NCBI RefSeq assembly: GCF_029407905.1
Contig: NC_073637.1
Coordinates: 52,142,501 to 52,206,500, forward strand
Reading direction: 5' to 3'
Source of the DNA: Bubalus kerabau
Lineage: Eukaryota; Chordata; Mammalia; Artiodactyla; Bovidae
Length of the DNA: 64,000 bases
Part shown: positions 1-11,540 of the stretch, in pieces
How the letters are laid out: the number at the start of each line of letters is the position of its first letter
Position numbering within the stretch: position 1 is the stretch's first letter
Notes under the pieces: generated by a model
Database searches by the model: none
What the model saw: only the letters and a program-made list of their open reading frames with translations
Told to the model about the DNA's origin: nothing
Program-made: the position numbers and the translations under genes

Positions 1-509
1 CTGTGCAGGGCAGCCTGGAAATAAATAAATAAATAATTTAAACAAAGAATAATTGTACATTTAGACATAGTAAATATCAAGCAATTCAATTAGGTTATTT
101 ATCCACAGATGTGCAATAACAACACTGCAAATAAACATGTGTCTTGAATTAAGAATTCCTTTGTGTTGTCATAGTTCAGTACTTTGTTCTACATGAATAT
201 GAAGCATAGATTCTTTACACATTGGAGAATGAATAGAAAGCCACTGTAAAATAATTACCATATTAAGGTCCTGATACAACATCTAGCATCAATATTATGT
301 TTCTAAAAAATGTTGATGTTAAAAATAAAATAGAATAATATTTCTCAAATGACTTTTAATTTTACATTTTCAACTTGCATACAAGGTAAATAAGAAAAAG
401 ATGAATAACTACAATAACTATGTGGAAAAGCAAACAAGTATGAAAAGAGGTCAGACTATTCACAAAATATTTTATTTATATGTGTTAAAGTAAGTCTCAT
501 AAAAAAGCA
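1..509. other. AT-rich non-coding sequence
   Basis: There is no convincing gene here. A short AAAT-type run at about 20-40 follows a phrase that could be the tail of an old CHR SINE, but too little is left to call. The rest looks like unique AT-rich DNA. Confidence 0.5.
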
Positions 510-1388
510 AGACATTTCCAGAAAAAGATATATTTCTGCTTTATTGACTATGCCAAAGCCTTTGACTGTGTGGATCACAATAAACTGTGGAAAATTCTGA
601 AAGAGATGGGAATACCAGACCACCTGACCTGCCTCTTGAGAAACCTGTATGCAGGTCAGGAAGCAACAGTTAGAACTGGACATGGAACAACAGACTGGTT
701 CCAAATAGGAAAAGGAGTACGTCAAGGCTGTATATTGTCACCCTGCTTATTTAACTTATATGCAGAGTACATCATGAGAAATGCTGGGCTGGATGAATCA
801 CAAGCTGGAATCAAGATTGCCGGGAGAAATATCACTAACCTCAGATATGCAGATGACACCACCCTTCTGGCAGAAAGTGAAGAAAAACTAAAGAGCCTCT
901 TGATAAAAGTGAAAGAGGAGAGTGAAAAAGTTGGTTTAAAGCTCAACATTCAGAAAACTATGATCATAGCATCCAGTCCCATCACTTCATGGAAAATAGA
1001 TGGGGAAATAGTGGAAATAGTGGCTGACTTTATTTTTCTGGGCTCCAAAATCACTGCAGATGGTGACTGCAACCATGAAATTAAAAGATGCTTACTCCTT
1101 GCAAGGAAAGTTATGACCAACCTAGACAGCATATTAAAAAACAGAGACATTACTTTGTCAACAAAGGTCTGTCTTGTCAAGGCTATGGTTTTTCCTGTGG
1201 TCATGTATGGATGTGAGCTTTGGACGCTAAAGAAAGCTGAGTGCCAAAGAATTGATGCTTTTGAACTGTGGTGTTGGAGAAGACTCTTGAGAATCCCTTG
1301 GACTGCAAGGATTTCCAACCAGTCCATCCTAAAGGAGATCAGTCCTGGGTGTTCATTGGAAGGACTGATGTTGAAGCTGAAACTCTAA
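510..1388 (+). pseudogene. BovB reverse-transcriptase fragment
   Basis: The frame is open from about 513, without a start codon of its own, to a TAA at 1386-1388. It reads through the palm motifs of an RTE-type RT: FIDYAKAFDCVDH near 540-580, GVRQGCILSPCLFN near 715-750, and the catalytic YADD box at 846-857. The stop comes from a C-to-T change in the conserved QYFGHLM stretch. Homology continues in the same frame after it (YFGHLM) and reaches a further stop near 1470. The N-terminal endonuclease is absent, so the product could not support retrotransposition. It is a dead remnant, not a host gene. Confidence 0.9.
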
Positions 1389-1624
1389 TACTTTGGCCAC
1401 CTGATGAGAAGAGCTGACTCATTTGAAAAGACCCTGATGCTGGGAAAGATTGAGGGCAGGTGGAGAAGGGGATGACAGAGGATAAGATGGTTGGATGGCA
1501 TCACCAACTCAATGGCCATGGGTTTGGGTGGACTCCAGGAGTTGGTGATGGACAGAGAGGCCTGGCATTCTGCGATTCATGGGGTCGCAAAAAGTCAGAT
1601 GTGACTGAGGGAGTGAACTGAACT
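510..1624 (+). mobile_element. BovB (RTE) LINE, 5'-truncated
   Basis: This is the 3' third of a BovB retrotransposon. It holds part of the reverse-transcriptase (RT) domain and the 3' tail ending in the family's GAACTGAACTG motif. The endonuclease domain and the early RT are missing, the usual result of incomplete target-primed reverse transcription. The tail just before the end (about 1545-1600) shows the block shared with Bov-tA and Bov-A2 (gatggacag, aggcctggc, atggggtcgc). No clean target duplication was found. Orientation matches the other BovB copies in the first 25 kb. Confidence 0.95.
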
Positions 1625-1684
1625 GTCTTTGTCTAAATAAATGACTGCATTTTTGACTCCTACTATACAATTTTTTTTTTTAAT

Positions 1685-1912
1685 AGGGGCTTCCCAGGCG
1701 GCAATAGTGGTGAAGAACCCTTGTGCCATTGCAAAATGATGCATGAGACAAGGATTCTATCCTTGGGCTGGGAGGATCCCCTGGAGGAGGACATTGCAAC
1801 CCATTCCAGCATTCTTGCCTGGAGAATTCCATGGACTGAGAAGCCTGGCCGACAGGCTGCAGTCCATAGGGTTGCAAAGAGTCAGACATGACTGAAGCTA
1901 CTTCACATGCAC
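1685..1912 (+). mobile_element. Bov-tA SINE
   Basis: The order is a tRNA-like head (gggcttccc start, worn here), the Bov-A body (ggaggatcccctggagga, cattcttgcctggaga), and a tail resembling gtcgcaaagagtcagacatgactga. It has no coding capacity. The head is unusually diverged, so this is an older copy. Confidence 0.85.
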
Positions 1913-2071
1913 AAACCAATTTTTACTTATCAGATTTGAAAAGATACTTTGCTAATTATCTTGTTTAGAGATATATTTGAAAACAGTCTCCCTTTTATAT
2001 TACTGAAGGGAATGACTGCTTGCTTAATCAAGCGAAGAAGGTGAATTTTGCATTATCTATTGGAATTTGTA
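1913..2071. other. Unique AT-rich spacer
   Basis: A short stretch between the SINE and the Tigger element. Nothing recognisable was seen in it. Confidence 0.4.
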
Positions 2072-2913
2072 TTGCTGTCCTCCCTTATTCACTGTTTTGC
2101 TTCACAGGGTTTCAGCCACTTGTGCTGTATCATGGTTCAAATATATTATGGAAAATCTCATAAAGAAACAACCCATGAGTTTCATATAGTGTGCTACTCA
2201 TCTGTGTAGCATGATGAAATCTTGCATATTCATGCTCCATCCTGCCTGGGATGTGAATCTTCCCTTTGTCTAGTGTATCCCACTGGCTAGTCACTAGGTA
2301 GCTGTCTGGGTCATCAGATTGACTGTCACAGTACTGCAGTACTTGTTATCAAGTAACCTTTATTTTAGGTAATAATGGACCTACTGGGCAAAAGTAGCAA
2401 TGCTTGCAGTATTTGGGATATGCCAAAGAAAAGCTATAAAGTGCTTCCTTTAAAGGAAAAGGTGAATGTTCTAAACTTAATAAGGAAAGAAAAAAGTCCT
2501 ATGCTGAGTTTGCGAAGATTTATAGTAAGCATGAATCTTTTATCTGTGAAATTGTGAAGAATGAAGAAGAAATTTGTGTTAGTTTTGCTGTTGCACCTCA
2601 AATTGCAAAGGCCACAGTAAGTGATAAATTCTTAGTTAAAATGGAAGGATATTAAATTTGTACAGGAAAATATTTTGAGGGAGAGAGAACACATTCACGT
2701 ATAACTTTTACTATAGTTTCTTTTTATGATTATTCTCTTTTACTATTAGTTGTTGATCCCTTACTGTGCCTAATTTATAAATTAAACTTTATAATAGGCA
2801 TATATGTATAGGAAAAAACATCATATGTATTGGGTTTGCTACTTTCATGGTTTCAGGTAGCTATTAGAGGTCTTGGAATTTGTCCCCTTGCAGTGAAAGC
2901 AGGGAATACTATA
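2072..2913 (+). mobile_element. Tigger (pogo-type) DNA transposon, internally deleted
   Basis: Both ends resemble the Tigger group. The left end has the 'cggtttcgctt...cggtttcag' type sequence near 2090-2120. The right end has 'ggtttcagg...ggtcttggaa' followed by an ACTATAATG remnant of the ACTACTGTA terminus. In between lie the 5' untranslated part (gcatgatgaaatcttgc, near 2207-2225) and the first part of a transposase. The sequence then jumps to the 3' untranslated region (tgtgcctaatttataaatt, near 2766). At about 0.84 kb against more than 2 kb for autonomous Tiggers, it is a non-autonomous, internally deleted copy, ancient and shared across placental mammals. The family is recognised from memory of the consensus. 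Confidence 0.75.
2372..2630 (+). pseudogene. Tigger transposase N-terminal fragment
   Basis: From ATG at 2375 the frame reads KSYKVLPLKEKVNVLNLIRKEK. This matches the start of the helix-turn-helix (CENP-B/psq-like) DNA-binding domain of a Tigger transposase. A frameshift near 2500 moves the homology to another frame, in which KHESFICEIVKNEEEIC and a SFAVAPQ-like stretch can be followed to about 2610. The DDE catalytic domain is wholly missing because of the internal deletion. The fragment is non-functional. Confidence 0.7.
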
Positions 2914-3315
2914 ATGCTTATTTTTATGAGAAATTTCATTTCTGGTCATTTTTCTTTCAGATTAATATATACGACACTATTTATATTGGCCAAATATGAA
3001 AATTCCTAAGGCTCATCATTAGGGAACTGGCAAAATAAATTATGCTCTATTCATAAAAGAAAGACTGTCTAATTAGATACCAATCTGTGAACACAATGTG
3101 TAATATATTTTCATGCAGAACAAGTAAATATCTAATGTGATAAACACATTGCATGTTCTAATTCAAGACAATTGATTACTCTTATATATAATTTTTTAAA
3201 TATGATCTTTGTACATAATTACAAACTAATAAAGGAATTTAAGATATTCTTGTATATAAAGTGAAAAAAGATACTAAACATGATACAAAATACATGCTCA
3301 TGCAAGAAACAATAT

Positions 3316-3522
3316 TTCATGCAGTAGTAAAGAATCCGCCTGCCAATGCCAGAGACACAAGAGACTCAGGTTTGATCCCCGGGTTGGGAAGATCCCCTAA
3401 GGTAGGAAATGGCAACCTGCTCCACCTTCTTGCCCCGAAAATTCCATGGACAGAGGAGCCTGGTGGGATAGAGTACATGGGACCAAAAAAGAATCCAACA
3501 CAACTGAGCGACTGAGCATGCA
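3316..3522 (+). mobile_element. Bov-tA SINE
   Basis: The tRNA-like head is clear (gtaaagaatccgcctgcc, then an intact B-box-like ggtttgatccc at 3369-3380). The Bov-A body and the end aactgagcgactgagca follow. The first few bases of the head are lost. Confidence 0.9.
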
Positions 3523-3654
3523 CAGTATATGTGTAAAATGCCTCTGTCTTTCTGCAAAACACCTTTTCATTATTTTGAAATGTATTAAATTGCATATAAC
3601 ATGTATACAGAACATTGTACTGAAATCATGAAGAACTTGACACATTCCTGCAAA

Positions 3655-3884
3655 AGGCTTCCCAGTATTTGTGCTAGAGGTAGAGTCCACCTGCCAAAAT
3701 AGCTGACACACGAGAGGCAAGTTGGATCCCTGGATCAGGAAGCTCCCCTGGACTAGGAAGTAGCAACTTGCTACTGTATTCTTGCCTAGAGAATCTCATA
3801 GACAGAGGAGCCTGGCTGGCTATGGTCTATGTTGTCGCAAAGAATCAGATACAGCTGAGCATAGCATAGCAGCAGCACAGTCAT
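3655..3884 (+). mobile_element. Bov-tA SINE, diverged
   Basis: Same plan as the neighbouring copy 130 bp upstream and in the same orientation, but more mutated (head ggcttcccagt, body gcttgcctagagaatctc-like, tail with an AGC-type run near 3865-3880). Confidence 0.85.
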
Positions 3885-5128
3885 TTATCTATGTTACAAA
3901 GTGAGTACTACCAAGATCAGGCCCCATACCCATCTTTATAACTACCCTCACCTTTCATTCCAGATATAATAACATGGGTAACTTTAAAAAACTGTGGGAA
4001 ATGAAACAGTATTCACAGATAAATAAGGATAAAAGTGACAGATTCTTTGTCAAAGGTTTTACCAATCAAAGGTCAATGGAGTGACATCTTAGATGTGCCT
4101 AGGTTGGACACAACATGTTGAAGCTAATGTAGTAGGTATGCTTGTGTTTTGGCTAATATGGGCAGATACTTTTCTGGTGGACTATAGTTCCTTTTTTCTT
4201 GTTGCATATTGTCCTTTCATGTGAATTTAACTCTATTTACTCAAACACTCTACTGTTGACAGATATTTGGATTATTTCAGTTTGGGGTTTACAATGCATA
4301 GAGCTCATGAATATATGCCCCATAATTTTATATATTTAGGTATACTTTTGTTGAATATCTGATTAAACTTGAATTTCTGAATAGTGTATGCTCAAGCTTG
4401 ACTTAAATAGAAAATGCTATATATAATGCCTCTTTTGTGGTGAGTGTCAAAGATTTGACATTTTAATAATAGCATAACAATAGCACATTGAATTTATTAA
4501 TAATATTTAAGTATTTATCTCTATATTCAAACAAGGATAAATACATATATATATAGAATATTGCTATCAAATAATTTGTTAAAGATTTTGGAGCATATAC
4601 ACAGACCAAATCCAAACAATTCTAATTAATATCTGTACAACAAGAAATTTTTACATTGAGTGTCTAGTGAAAAAATTGATTGTATTTATATATCAGAAGA
4701 AGTTAGATGCAAGTTTTAATATAGATTTTGTAATGCTACCAAAAAATTTAATCCTTCTTTAGGAGTAAATCTAATGGAACAGGTACATGATTAACATAAA
4801 AACTTATAAAATATTTCCAGAGGATAATGAAGAAATAATGTAGAAAAACGTTTTTCATGGTTATTGAATAAAGGGTTCATTATTTTAATGTCATATATCC
4901 TCATATTTTTTCTCATATCTCAGTGAAAAACTTTTTTTGGTATATGTTCACAAGTTGAAACAAATACATGTATGGCATGCAGAAGTTCAATATTAACTAA
5001 TACAATGTTTAATAAGAACTAAATAATTATAAAAATAATGTTTCTATTAAAATAAGATAGAAAATTAGTAATAAAGGCAGAATATTAATAGTAGCCAGAG
5101 GAAAGTAGCACATTATTTGCAGATAAAT
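3885..5128. other. AT-rich sequence with weak old-L1 resemblance
   Basis: There is no gene. Around 4240-4400 the text resembles an antisense L1 3' region (ttgacagatatttggatta). Around 4550-4830 it resembles part of L1 ORF2 in the sense direction (aggagtaaatctaatgga). Both are too diverged to be firm. The rest looks unique. Confidence 0.4.
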
Positions 5129-5140
5129 AAACATAAATGC

Positions 5141-5414
5141 AGAGAAGGCAATTGCACCCCACTCCAGTACTCTTGACTGGAAAATCCCATGGATGGAGGA
5201 GCCTGGTGGGCTGCAATCCATGAGGTCTCTAAGAGTTAGACACAACTGAGCAACTTCACTTTGACTTTTCACTTTCATGCATTGGAGAAGGAAATGGCAA
5301 CCCACTCCAGTGTTCTTGCCTGGAGAATCCCAGGGACAGGAAGCCTGGTGGGCTGCTGTCTATGGGGTCGCACAGAGTCAGACACGACTGAAGCAACTTA
5401 GCAGCAGCAGCAGC
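5141..5414 (+). mobile_element. Bov-A2 SINE
   Basis: Two Bov-A units are separated by the characteristic cttttcactttcatgcattgg linker, and the copy ends in an AGC microsatellite tail. It is flanked by a 9-bp target duplication (aaacataaa, at 5129-5137 and 5415-5423), so both boundaries are firm. Confidence 0.95.
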
Positions 5415-5423
5415 AAACATAAA

Positions 5424-5709
5424 AAATGATAGTCAAAAGCTGTATGAGCCAAAGGTCAATGGAATGACATCTCTGAGGTCCTGGGGAGGAAGGGGGAGGA
5501 AACTTTACTGGCGAACATTCAATAATCTGTCAAATGTCATTTAAAAATAAAAATTAAATGGAGATTTTTCAAAAAAAATAATTTTTAATTATCAGCAAAA
5601 TTTGTCACAAATAATGGTAATAACCATTCTCAAGGCAGGAATCAAATGATATAGAAGAATATGAGTGAAAGCAGAAATTTTACCTACACATAAAAGTATT
5701 GGTTATCTG
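5424..5709. other. Unique AT-rich sequence
   Basis: No gene or known repeat was seen. It contains a 23-bp phrase at 5450-5472 that also occurs with one difference at 4067-4089. Confidence 0.4.
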
Positions 5710-7056
5710 GAAAAGGTCAGTTTTCATTCCAACCCCAAAGAAAGGCAATGCCAAAGAATGTTCAAACTACTGCACAATTGCACTCATCTCACATGCTAGT
5801 AAAGTAATGCTCAAAATTCTGCAAGCCAGGCTTCAGTATAGTACATGAACTGTGAACTTCCAGACGTTCAAGCTGGTTTTAGAAAAGGCAGAGGAACCAG
5901 AGATCAAATTGCCAGCATCCACGGGATTATTGAAAAAGCAAGAGAGTTCCAGAAAAACATCTATTTATGTTTTATTGACTATGCCAAAGCCTATGACTGT
6001 GTGGATCACAATAAACTGTGGAAAATTCTGAAAGAGATGAGAATACCAGACCACCTGATCTGCCTCTTGAGAAACCTATATGCAGGTCAGGAAGCAACAG
6101 TTAGAACTGGACATGGAACAACAGACTGGTTCCAAATATGAAAAGGAGTACATCAAGGCTGTATATTGTCACCCTGCTTATTTAACTTACACAGAGTACA
6201 TCATGAGAAATGCTGGGCTGGAAGAAGAACAAGCTGGAATCAAGATTGCTGGGAGAAATATCAATAACCTCAGATATGCAGATGACACAAACCCTTATGG
6301 CAGAAAGTGAAGAGGAACTAAAAAGCTTCTTGATGAAAGTGAAGGAGGAGAGTGAAAAAATTGGCTTAAAGCTCAACACTCAGTAAACTAAGATCATGGA
6401 ATCTGGTCCCGTCACGTCATGGCAGATAGATGGGGAAACAGTGGAAACAGTGGCAGACTGTATTTTGGGGGGCTCCAATATCAGTGCAGATGGTGATTAC
6501 AGCCATTAAATTAAAAGATGTTTACTCCTTGGAAGGAAAGTTATGTCCAACCTAGACAGTATATTGAAAAGCTGAGAGATTACTTTGTCAACAAAGGTCT
6601 GTCTAGTCAAGGCTATGGTTTTTCCAGTACTCATGTATGGATGTGAGAGTTGGACTAGAAAGAAAGCTGAGCATTGAAGAATTGATGCTTTTGAACTGTG
6701 GTGTTGGAGAAGACTCTTGAGAGTCCCTTGGACTGCAAGAAGATCCAAACAGACCATCCTAAAGGAGATCAGTCCTGGGTGTTCATTGGCGGGACTGATG
6801 CTGAAGCTGAAACTCCATTACTTTGGCCACCTCATGCGAAGAGTTGACTCAATGGAAAATACCCTGATTTTGGGAGGGATTAGGGACAGGAGGAGAAGGG
6901 GACGGCAGAGGATGAGATGGCTGGTTGGCATCACCAACTCAATGGACATGGATTTGACTGAACTCCGGGAGTTGGTGATGAACAGGGAGGCCTGGCCTGC
7001 TGTGATCCATGGGGTCGCAAAGAGTCGAACATGACTGAGCCACTGAACTGAACTGA
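5710..7056 (+). mobile_element. BovB (RTE) LINE, 5'-truncated
   Basis: About 1.35 kb of BovB, starting in the N-terminal RT region (attccaaccccaaagaaagg) and reaching the GAACTGAACTGA terminus. It is disrupted by several stops and small indels. The nearby 3' block (6860-7040) is well preserved. The endonuclease region is absent. No clear target duplication was found. Confidence 0.95.
5845..7034 (+). pseudogene. BovB reverse-transcriptase pseudogene, multiply broken
   Basis: The first open piece (5845-6141) holds DVQAGFRKGRGTRDQIA and the FIDYAKAYDCVDH palm motif. It ends at a TGA made by a G-to-T change in the FQIGKGV stretch. Frameshifts follow: the YADD box near 6277-6290 is still readable (LRYADDT) but the frame is lost right after it. 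The last piece (6717-7034) covers the C-terminal region, with WTARRSKQ, LKLHYFGHLMRRVDS and the terminal HGVAKSRT motif. Several independent lesions separate the catalytic and C-terminal parts, so no working enzyme is possible. Confidence 0.9.
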
Positions 7057-7279
7057 AAAGCCTTTTTGTTATTTTAACACATTTCTTAAAATTATAATGA
7101 TTATATTCAAACACACTTACAACGTAAAGTTTGTAACATATATCTAAATAAAATGTATAATGAAAACAGCACAAGAAGAAGGAGGAGAAAAATATACCAA
7201 GCTTTTTATGTTGAGTGTGATTTGTACATTATGTGAAAGTAAATAGTTAAAATATGTATTGTGAGTCCTGGCCTAAGCA
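7057..7279. other. AT-rich spacer
   Basis: Nothing recognisable was seen. Confidence 0.4.
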
Positions 7280-8600
7280 GTAAAATCAAAACACAGAGAT
7301 ATAGCTACTAAGCTCATAGTGAAGATAAAATTTTTAACAAATAATTAATCTAAAAGAAGATAAGAAAAGACAAAAAGAGAACAAATGGGACAAACCTAAA
7401 ATATCATAAAGTGGTACATTTAAACCTAATCATACCCTATTCATATAAAATGTAAATGGTGTAAACAATAAATCAATTTTAAAGAGATTAGATTTAGTTA
7501 AAAAAGCAACTTCCAACAACATAATCCTACAAGAAAGCCATTTTAAACCTAAATACAAATGTTAAAAATAAATTTTGAAAAATAAATCCTACTCTGAGTT
7601 GAATCCAATAATTTCAGACAAAGTAGGATGAAAAACAAAGAAATTGTCAGAGATAAAAAAGAGATATTTCTTGAAAGTAATTCCGAGTTTGTAAAAATAT
7701 AAATATATGTGCACCTAAAGCAGTTTCCAAATACTTCAGGTGAAAACCTTAAGAGTTAAAGTAATAGACAGATCTATACTTATAGTTGAGGATTTAAATA
7801 GAATAAGTGATAGGAAAACCTGAGGAAAAAAATCAGTAGAACATATAGGACTTGGACAAGTTGACATAATATGCCACCGCAAATTGTAAGATTCAAACAG
7901 GATATTCAACAAATTAGGTTACATGACTTTCAATGAGTAAGCTCCTCAAGAAATTTAATAGAATTTGTGTCTTGCAAAATATATTATCTGCACAGGTAAC
8001 TAAAATTAGATTTTTTTTCAGAATGACATTTGGAATAACTATACATATTACAATTTCAAAAACTGGATGTAAATCTGAGGAATATGCAGGTGAAAGAAAA
8101 ATTTACCAGAGAAATAACATTATGTTGACTTGAATAAAAATTACAGTACAACCTATTATGGGTTATGAGATGCAACAAAATATTATGAAAGAAAAAAATT
8201 CTAGCAATAAATTTTATATTAGAATATAAAACATGCAAAGCAGTGTTTAAATTCTTACAAACCTAGAAAAAATAAGTAAACTAAACCCAAAGAAAATAAA
8301 GGCAATGCTAAAGAGTAGAAATAAATTGAGTAGAAACAAACAAAAAAAAATCAGTGAAACCCCAAAACTGATTCTGTTAAAATTTTAATAAAATTGATGG
8401 ATGTCTCTGCTAGCTTATCAAGAAATAAAAGAATAATAATATGAATATCAAGGTAGGAGGACAATACAAATATTTAAAGACTATAAGCTAGTAAGGCAAC
8501 ATCACTGGAAATGTGATAGCAGAAAAATATTTATAACTAGTAAGTCAAGAATGAATATAAAATGGAATTTAAAAATTAAACTAAAAGTATAATGATAAGG
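7280..8600 (+). mobile_element. Old L1 fragment (ORF2 5' half)
   Basis: This is a diverged L1. It holds the endonuclease region phrase (gatatttcttgaaagtaa, then aaatatatgtgcacctaaag near 7705) and later an ORF2 linker-like stretch (gagcagaaataaatga-type wording near 8315-8345, then atcaagaaataaaag near 8418). There are many stops and indels. It runs up to the BovB piece at 8611. Confidence 0.7.
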
Positions 8601-8610
8601 CAAACATATG

Positions 8611-9030
8611 TATAGTCAAAGTTATGGTTTTTCCAGTAGTCATGTATGGATGTGAGAGTTGGACCATAAAGAAAGCTGAGTGCTGAAAAATTGATACTTT
8701 TGAATTGTGGTTTTGGAGAATAAACAAATTATGGTTTTGGACACTAAGGAGATTAAACCTGTCAATTCTAAAGGAAATCTACCCTGAATATTCAATGGAA
8801 GGACTGATTCTGAAGCTGAAGCTACAATATTTTGGCCATCTGATGTGAAGAACTGACTTATAGGAAAAGACCCAGATGCTGGGGAAGATTGAGGGCAGGA
8901 GGAGAAGGGGTTGACAGAGGATGAGATGGATGGGATCACAGACTCAGTGGATATAGTGAAGGACAGGGAAGCCTGGCATACTGCAGTTCATGGGGTCGCA
9001 AAGAGTCATATATGACACAGCAACTGAAGA
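8611..9030 (+). mobile_element. BovB 3' fragment, diverged
   Basis: It begins in the RT C-terminal region (tatggtttttccagtagtca) and runs to the tail (atggggtcgcaaagagtca). A divergent block near 8715-8745 breaks the WCWRRLLR motif with a stop, and the copy is more decayed than the 510-1624 copy. It sits between two L1 pieces. Confidence 0.9.
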
Positions 9031-9177
9031 ACCACAGAATAATAAGAAATATAACTGATTAAAGAACAGATACTAAAGTTGCAGGATACAAAATTAAAAC
9101 CCAGAAATCTGTTGCATTTCTAAACACTAACAATGAAAGTTCAGAAAGAGAAATTAAGGAAATAGTCCCAACTACCA

Positions 9178-9178
<1 letters not shown>

Positions 9179-9208
<30 letters not shown>
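9179..9208. repeat. (CA)15 microsatellite
   Basis: Thirty bases of uninterrupted CA lie inside the L1. Confidence 0.98.
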
Positions 9209-9210
<2 letters not shown>

Positions 9211-10028
9211 GAAGAAAACTTCCTAAGAAGGCAAAGACCTGCATTCCACAAACTATAATATCCTGATGAAAGAAGTCAAAGATGATACAAATAGATGGAA
9301 AGATATGCTGTGTTTTTGGATTGGAAGAACTGATATTGTCGAAATGACTATACTACCCAGTGCAATCTGCAGATTCAATACAATCCCTATCAAATTACTC
9401 ATGGCATTTTCTTAGAGAACTAGCACAATTTTTTTGTTCACAATTTATATAGAAAGATCAAAGACCCTGAATAGGCAAAGCAATCATGAAAAAGAAAAAC
9501 AATGCTGGAGGAATCAGGCTCCCTGACTTTAGACTATGCTACAAAGCTACCACAAGCAAAACATTATGGTAGTGGCACAAAAACTGGACTGAAAAGCAAT
9601 CCCACTCCTAGGCATATACCCAGAAAAAATCATAATTTGAAAACATATATGCACCTCAGTGCTCGCTGCAGTGCTAACTGCAGTGCTATTTACAATAGCC
9701 AGAACATGGAAGCAACTTAAATGCTCAATACAGAATGGATAAAGATGATTACAATGGAATATTACTCAGCCATAAAAAAGAATGAAATGCCTTTTGTAGG
9801 AACATGAATGGATCTAGTGATTATCATACTACATAAAGTCAGAGAAAGACAAATATAATATGTCTCCCATGTGGAATCTATCTTTCTAAAGGATACAAAT
9901 GAATCTATTTATAAACCTGTAACATTCATACAGATATTGAAAAGAAATTTATGGTTAACAAAGGGAAACATAAGGAGGGGAAAGTAAATCAGGAGCTTGG
10001 GATGAATATACCCACACTACTATATATA

Positions 10029-10030
<2 letters not shown>

Positions 10031-10087
<57 letters not shown>
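10031..10087. repeat. (AC)15(AT)n compound microsatellite
   Basis: Thirty bases of AC run directly into about 26 bases of AT, and a Bov-tA follows within a few bases. Likely length-polymorphic. Confidence 0.98.
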
Positions 10088-10091
<4 letters not shown>

Positions 10092-10092
<1 letters not shown>

Positions 10093-10300
10093 GGATTTCC
10101 TGATGACTCAGTAAAGAATCTGCCTGCAATGCAGGAGACCTGGGTTCAGTCCCTGGGTTGGGAAAATCCTCTGGAGGAGGGCATGTCAACCCACTCCAGT
10201 ATTCTTGCCTGAGAATCCCCATGGCCAGAGGAGCCTGGTGGGCTACAGACCATGAGGTTGCAAAGACTTGGACACAACTGAGCGACTAAGCACACAGCAC
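10092..10300 (+). mobile_element. Bov-tA SINE inside L1
   Basis: The tRNA-like head (aaagaatctgcctgcaatgc and a B-box-like gggttcagtccc), body and tail are well preserved. It splits the L1 3' untranslated region. AT-rich wording at both ends (atatataaa) is compatible with a target duplication in the microsatellite. Confidence 0.92.
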
Positions 10301-10480
10301 ATATATAAGATAGATAACCAACAAGGACATACTGTATAACACAGATAACTCTACTCAATATTCTGTGATAACCTATAAGACAAACTCTAAAAAAGAACAT
10401 ATGTATATGTATACCTAAATCACTTTGTACACCTGAAACTAACACAACATTAAATCAAATATATACCAATAAAATTGTTA

Positions 10481-10779
10481 TTTTTTTGAATACTATAAAA
10501 AAAAGAGATAGGAAGAGAACTTCTCCTAACTGTGTCCTTTTCAGGACTTTTCCCTCTATAAGTCTGCTGACCTCTTCTTTTTCATTCTTGGCTGCATCCT
10601 TCCAAGAAAGCCTGGCTCATAACTCATCTCATCTGTAGGATCTGCTTTTCTTTAGATATGACATATTGTAGACGTACTTTCTTGAGGAAATGAAAAGAAA
10701 TATGTAGACCGGAAAACACTTAAAATATAACATCTGCTTATATTCTTGTTTTTGGACTTTAAAAATAACATTTGCAACT
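10481..10779. other. Unique sequence
   Basis: No gene or repeat was recognised. Confidence 0.4.
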
Positions 10780-11235
10780 CAGTCATCAACAGAAAAACAA
10801 TAACAACAGACAAATGATATGTGAGCACACTTTTCTTTAGGAGATGGATAAAATGACATTATACACATGAAAAATGAACCACATCATTTGCATTATTATT
10901 AGATAAATCAAACTAAAGTTATAAGGAAATACCATCATACATCCACTAAAATGTCTTAAAATTTAAAAAAGGGAACAATACATCATGCTGCTAAAGGTAT
11001 GAAGCCGTTGAGATGTTCATGTATTGATGAAAGGAATATGACAGTGTAGTCACTTTAAAAACAACTTGGTAACTTTTTATAAAATGAAACATCTACTTAT
11101 TTTCCCCAGTAATTTCCCTCTCTGTTTCTCCCTTCCCAAATGAAGATATATATCGTCATAAAATATTTATGTGAATATTCCCATTTCACATAACTGAAAG
11201 CATGCAGGAACAAAATGATACAACTGAACTTCCCA
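10780..11235 (+). mobile_element. Old L1 ORF2 3' fragment
   Basis: Diverged wording follows the order of late L1 ORF2 (aaataccatcatacatccac, then ttaaaatttaaaaaaggga, then aaacaacttggtaactttt). Stops are in every frame. Confidence 0.6.
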
Positions 11236-11327
11236 TCCTTTCTGTATGATCTTGAACTTGATATTTATAAAGTGTGCATGTGTACATATATTTCTTAGCT
11301 AGAAAATGCAGAGACCATTAGTTCTAA

Positions 11328-11540
11328 GGGCTTCTCAGGCTGTGTTAGTGGTAAAGAATATGCCTGCAATGCAGGAGACAGAACAGAGGCAGGTTCCATC
11401 TCTGGTTCAAGAAGATACCCTGGAGTAGGAAATGGCAATCTATTCCAGTATTCTAGCCTGGAAAATTCCATGAACAGAGGAGCCTGACAGGCTACATTCT
11501 GCAGAACATCAAGAGTCAAACACAACTGGGTGACTATGCA
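11328..11540 (+). mobile_element. Bov-tA SINE
   Basis: The gggcttctc start and a tRNA-like head with gcctgcaatgcaggagac are visible. A small rearrangement with extra bases lies before the B-box area. The Bov-A body and tail follow. Confidence 0.9.

Larger units (their letters stand above)
9045..10480 (+). mobile_element. L1 3' half, artiodactyl type, with insertions
   Basis: Late ORF2 wording is clear (gttgcaggatacaaaatt; agattcaatacaatcccta; tactcagccataaaaaagaatg), followed by an L1 3' untranslated region ending in an accaataaaattgttat-type terminus. It is interrupted by a CA microsatellite, a CA/TA microsatellite and a Bov-tA. There are internal deletions and stops, so it is inactive. Confidence 0.85.

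Noticed and set aside
5141..5414. Regularly spaced repeats that might suggest a CRISPR-like array
   Set aside because: They are the two units of a Bov-A2 SINE. There are no unique spacers of constant length, and the genome is mammalian.
10092..10165. tRNA gene-like sequence with A- and B-box-like motifs
   Set aside because: It is the tRNA-derived head of a Bov-tA SINE, repeated many times in the window. The anticodon stem and 3' half do not fold as a real tRNA.
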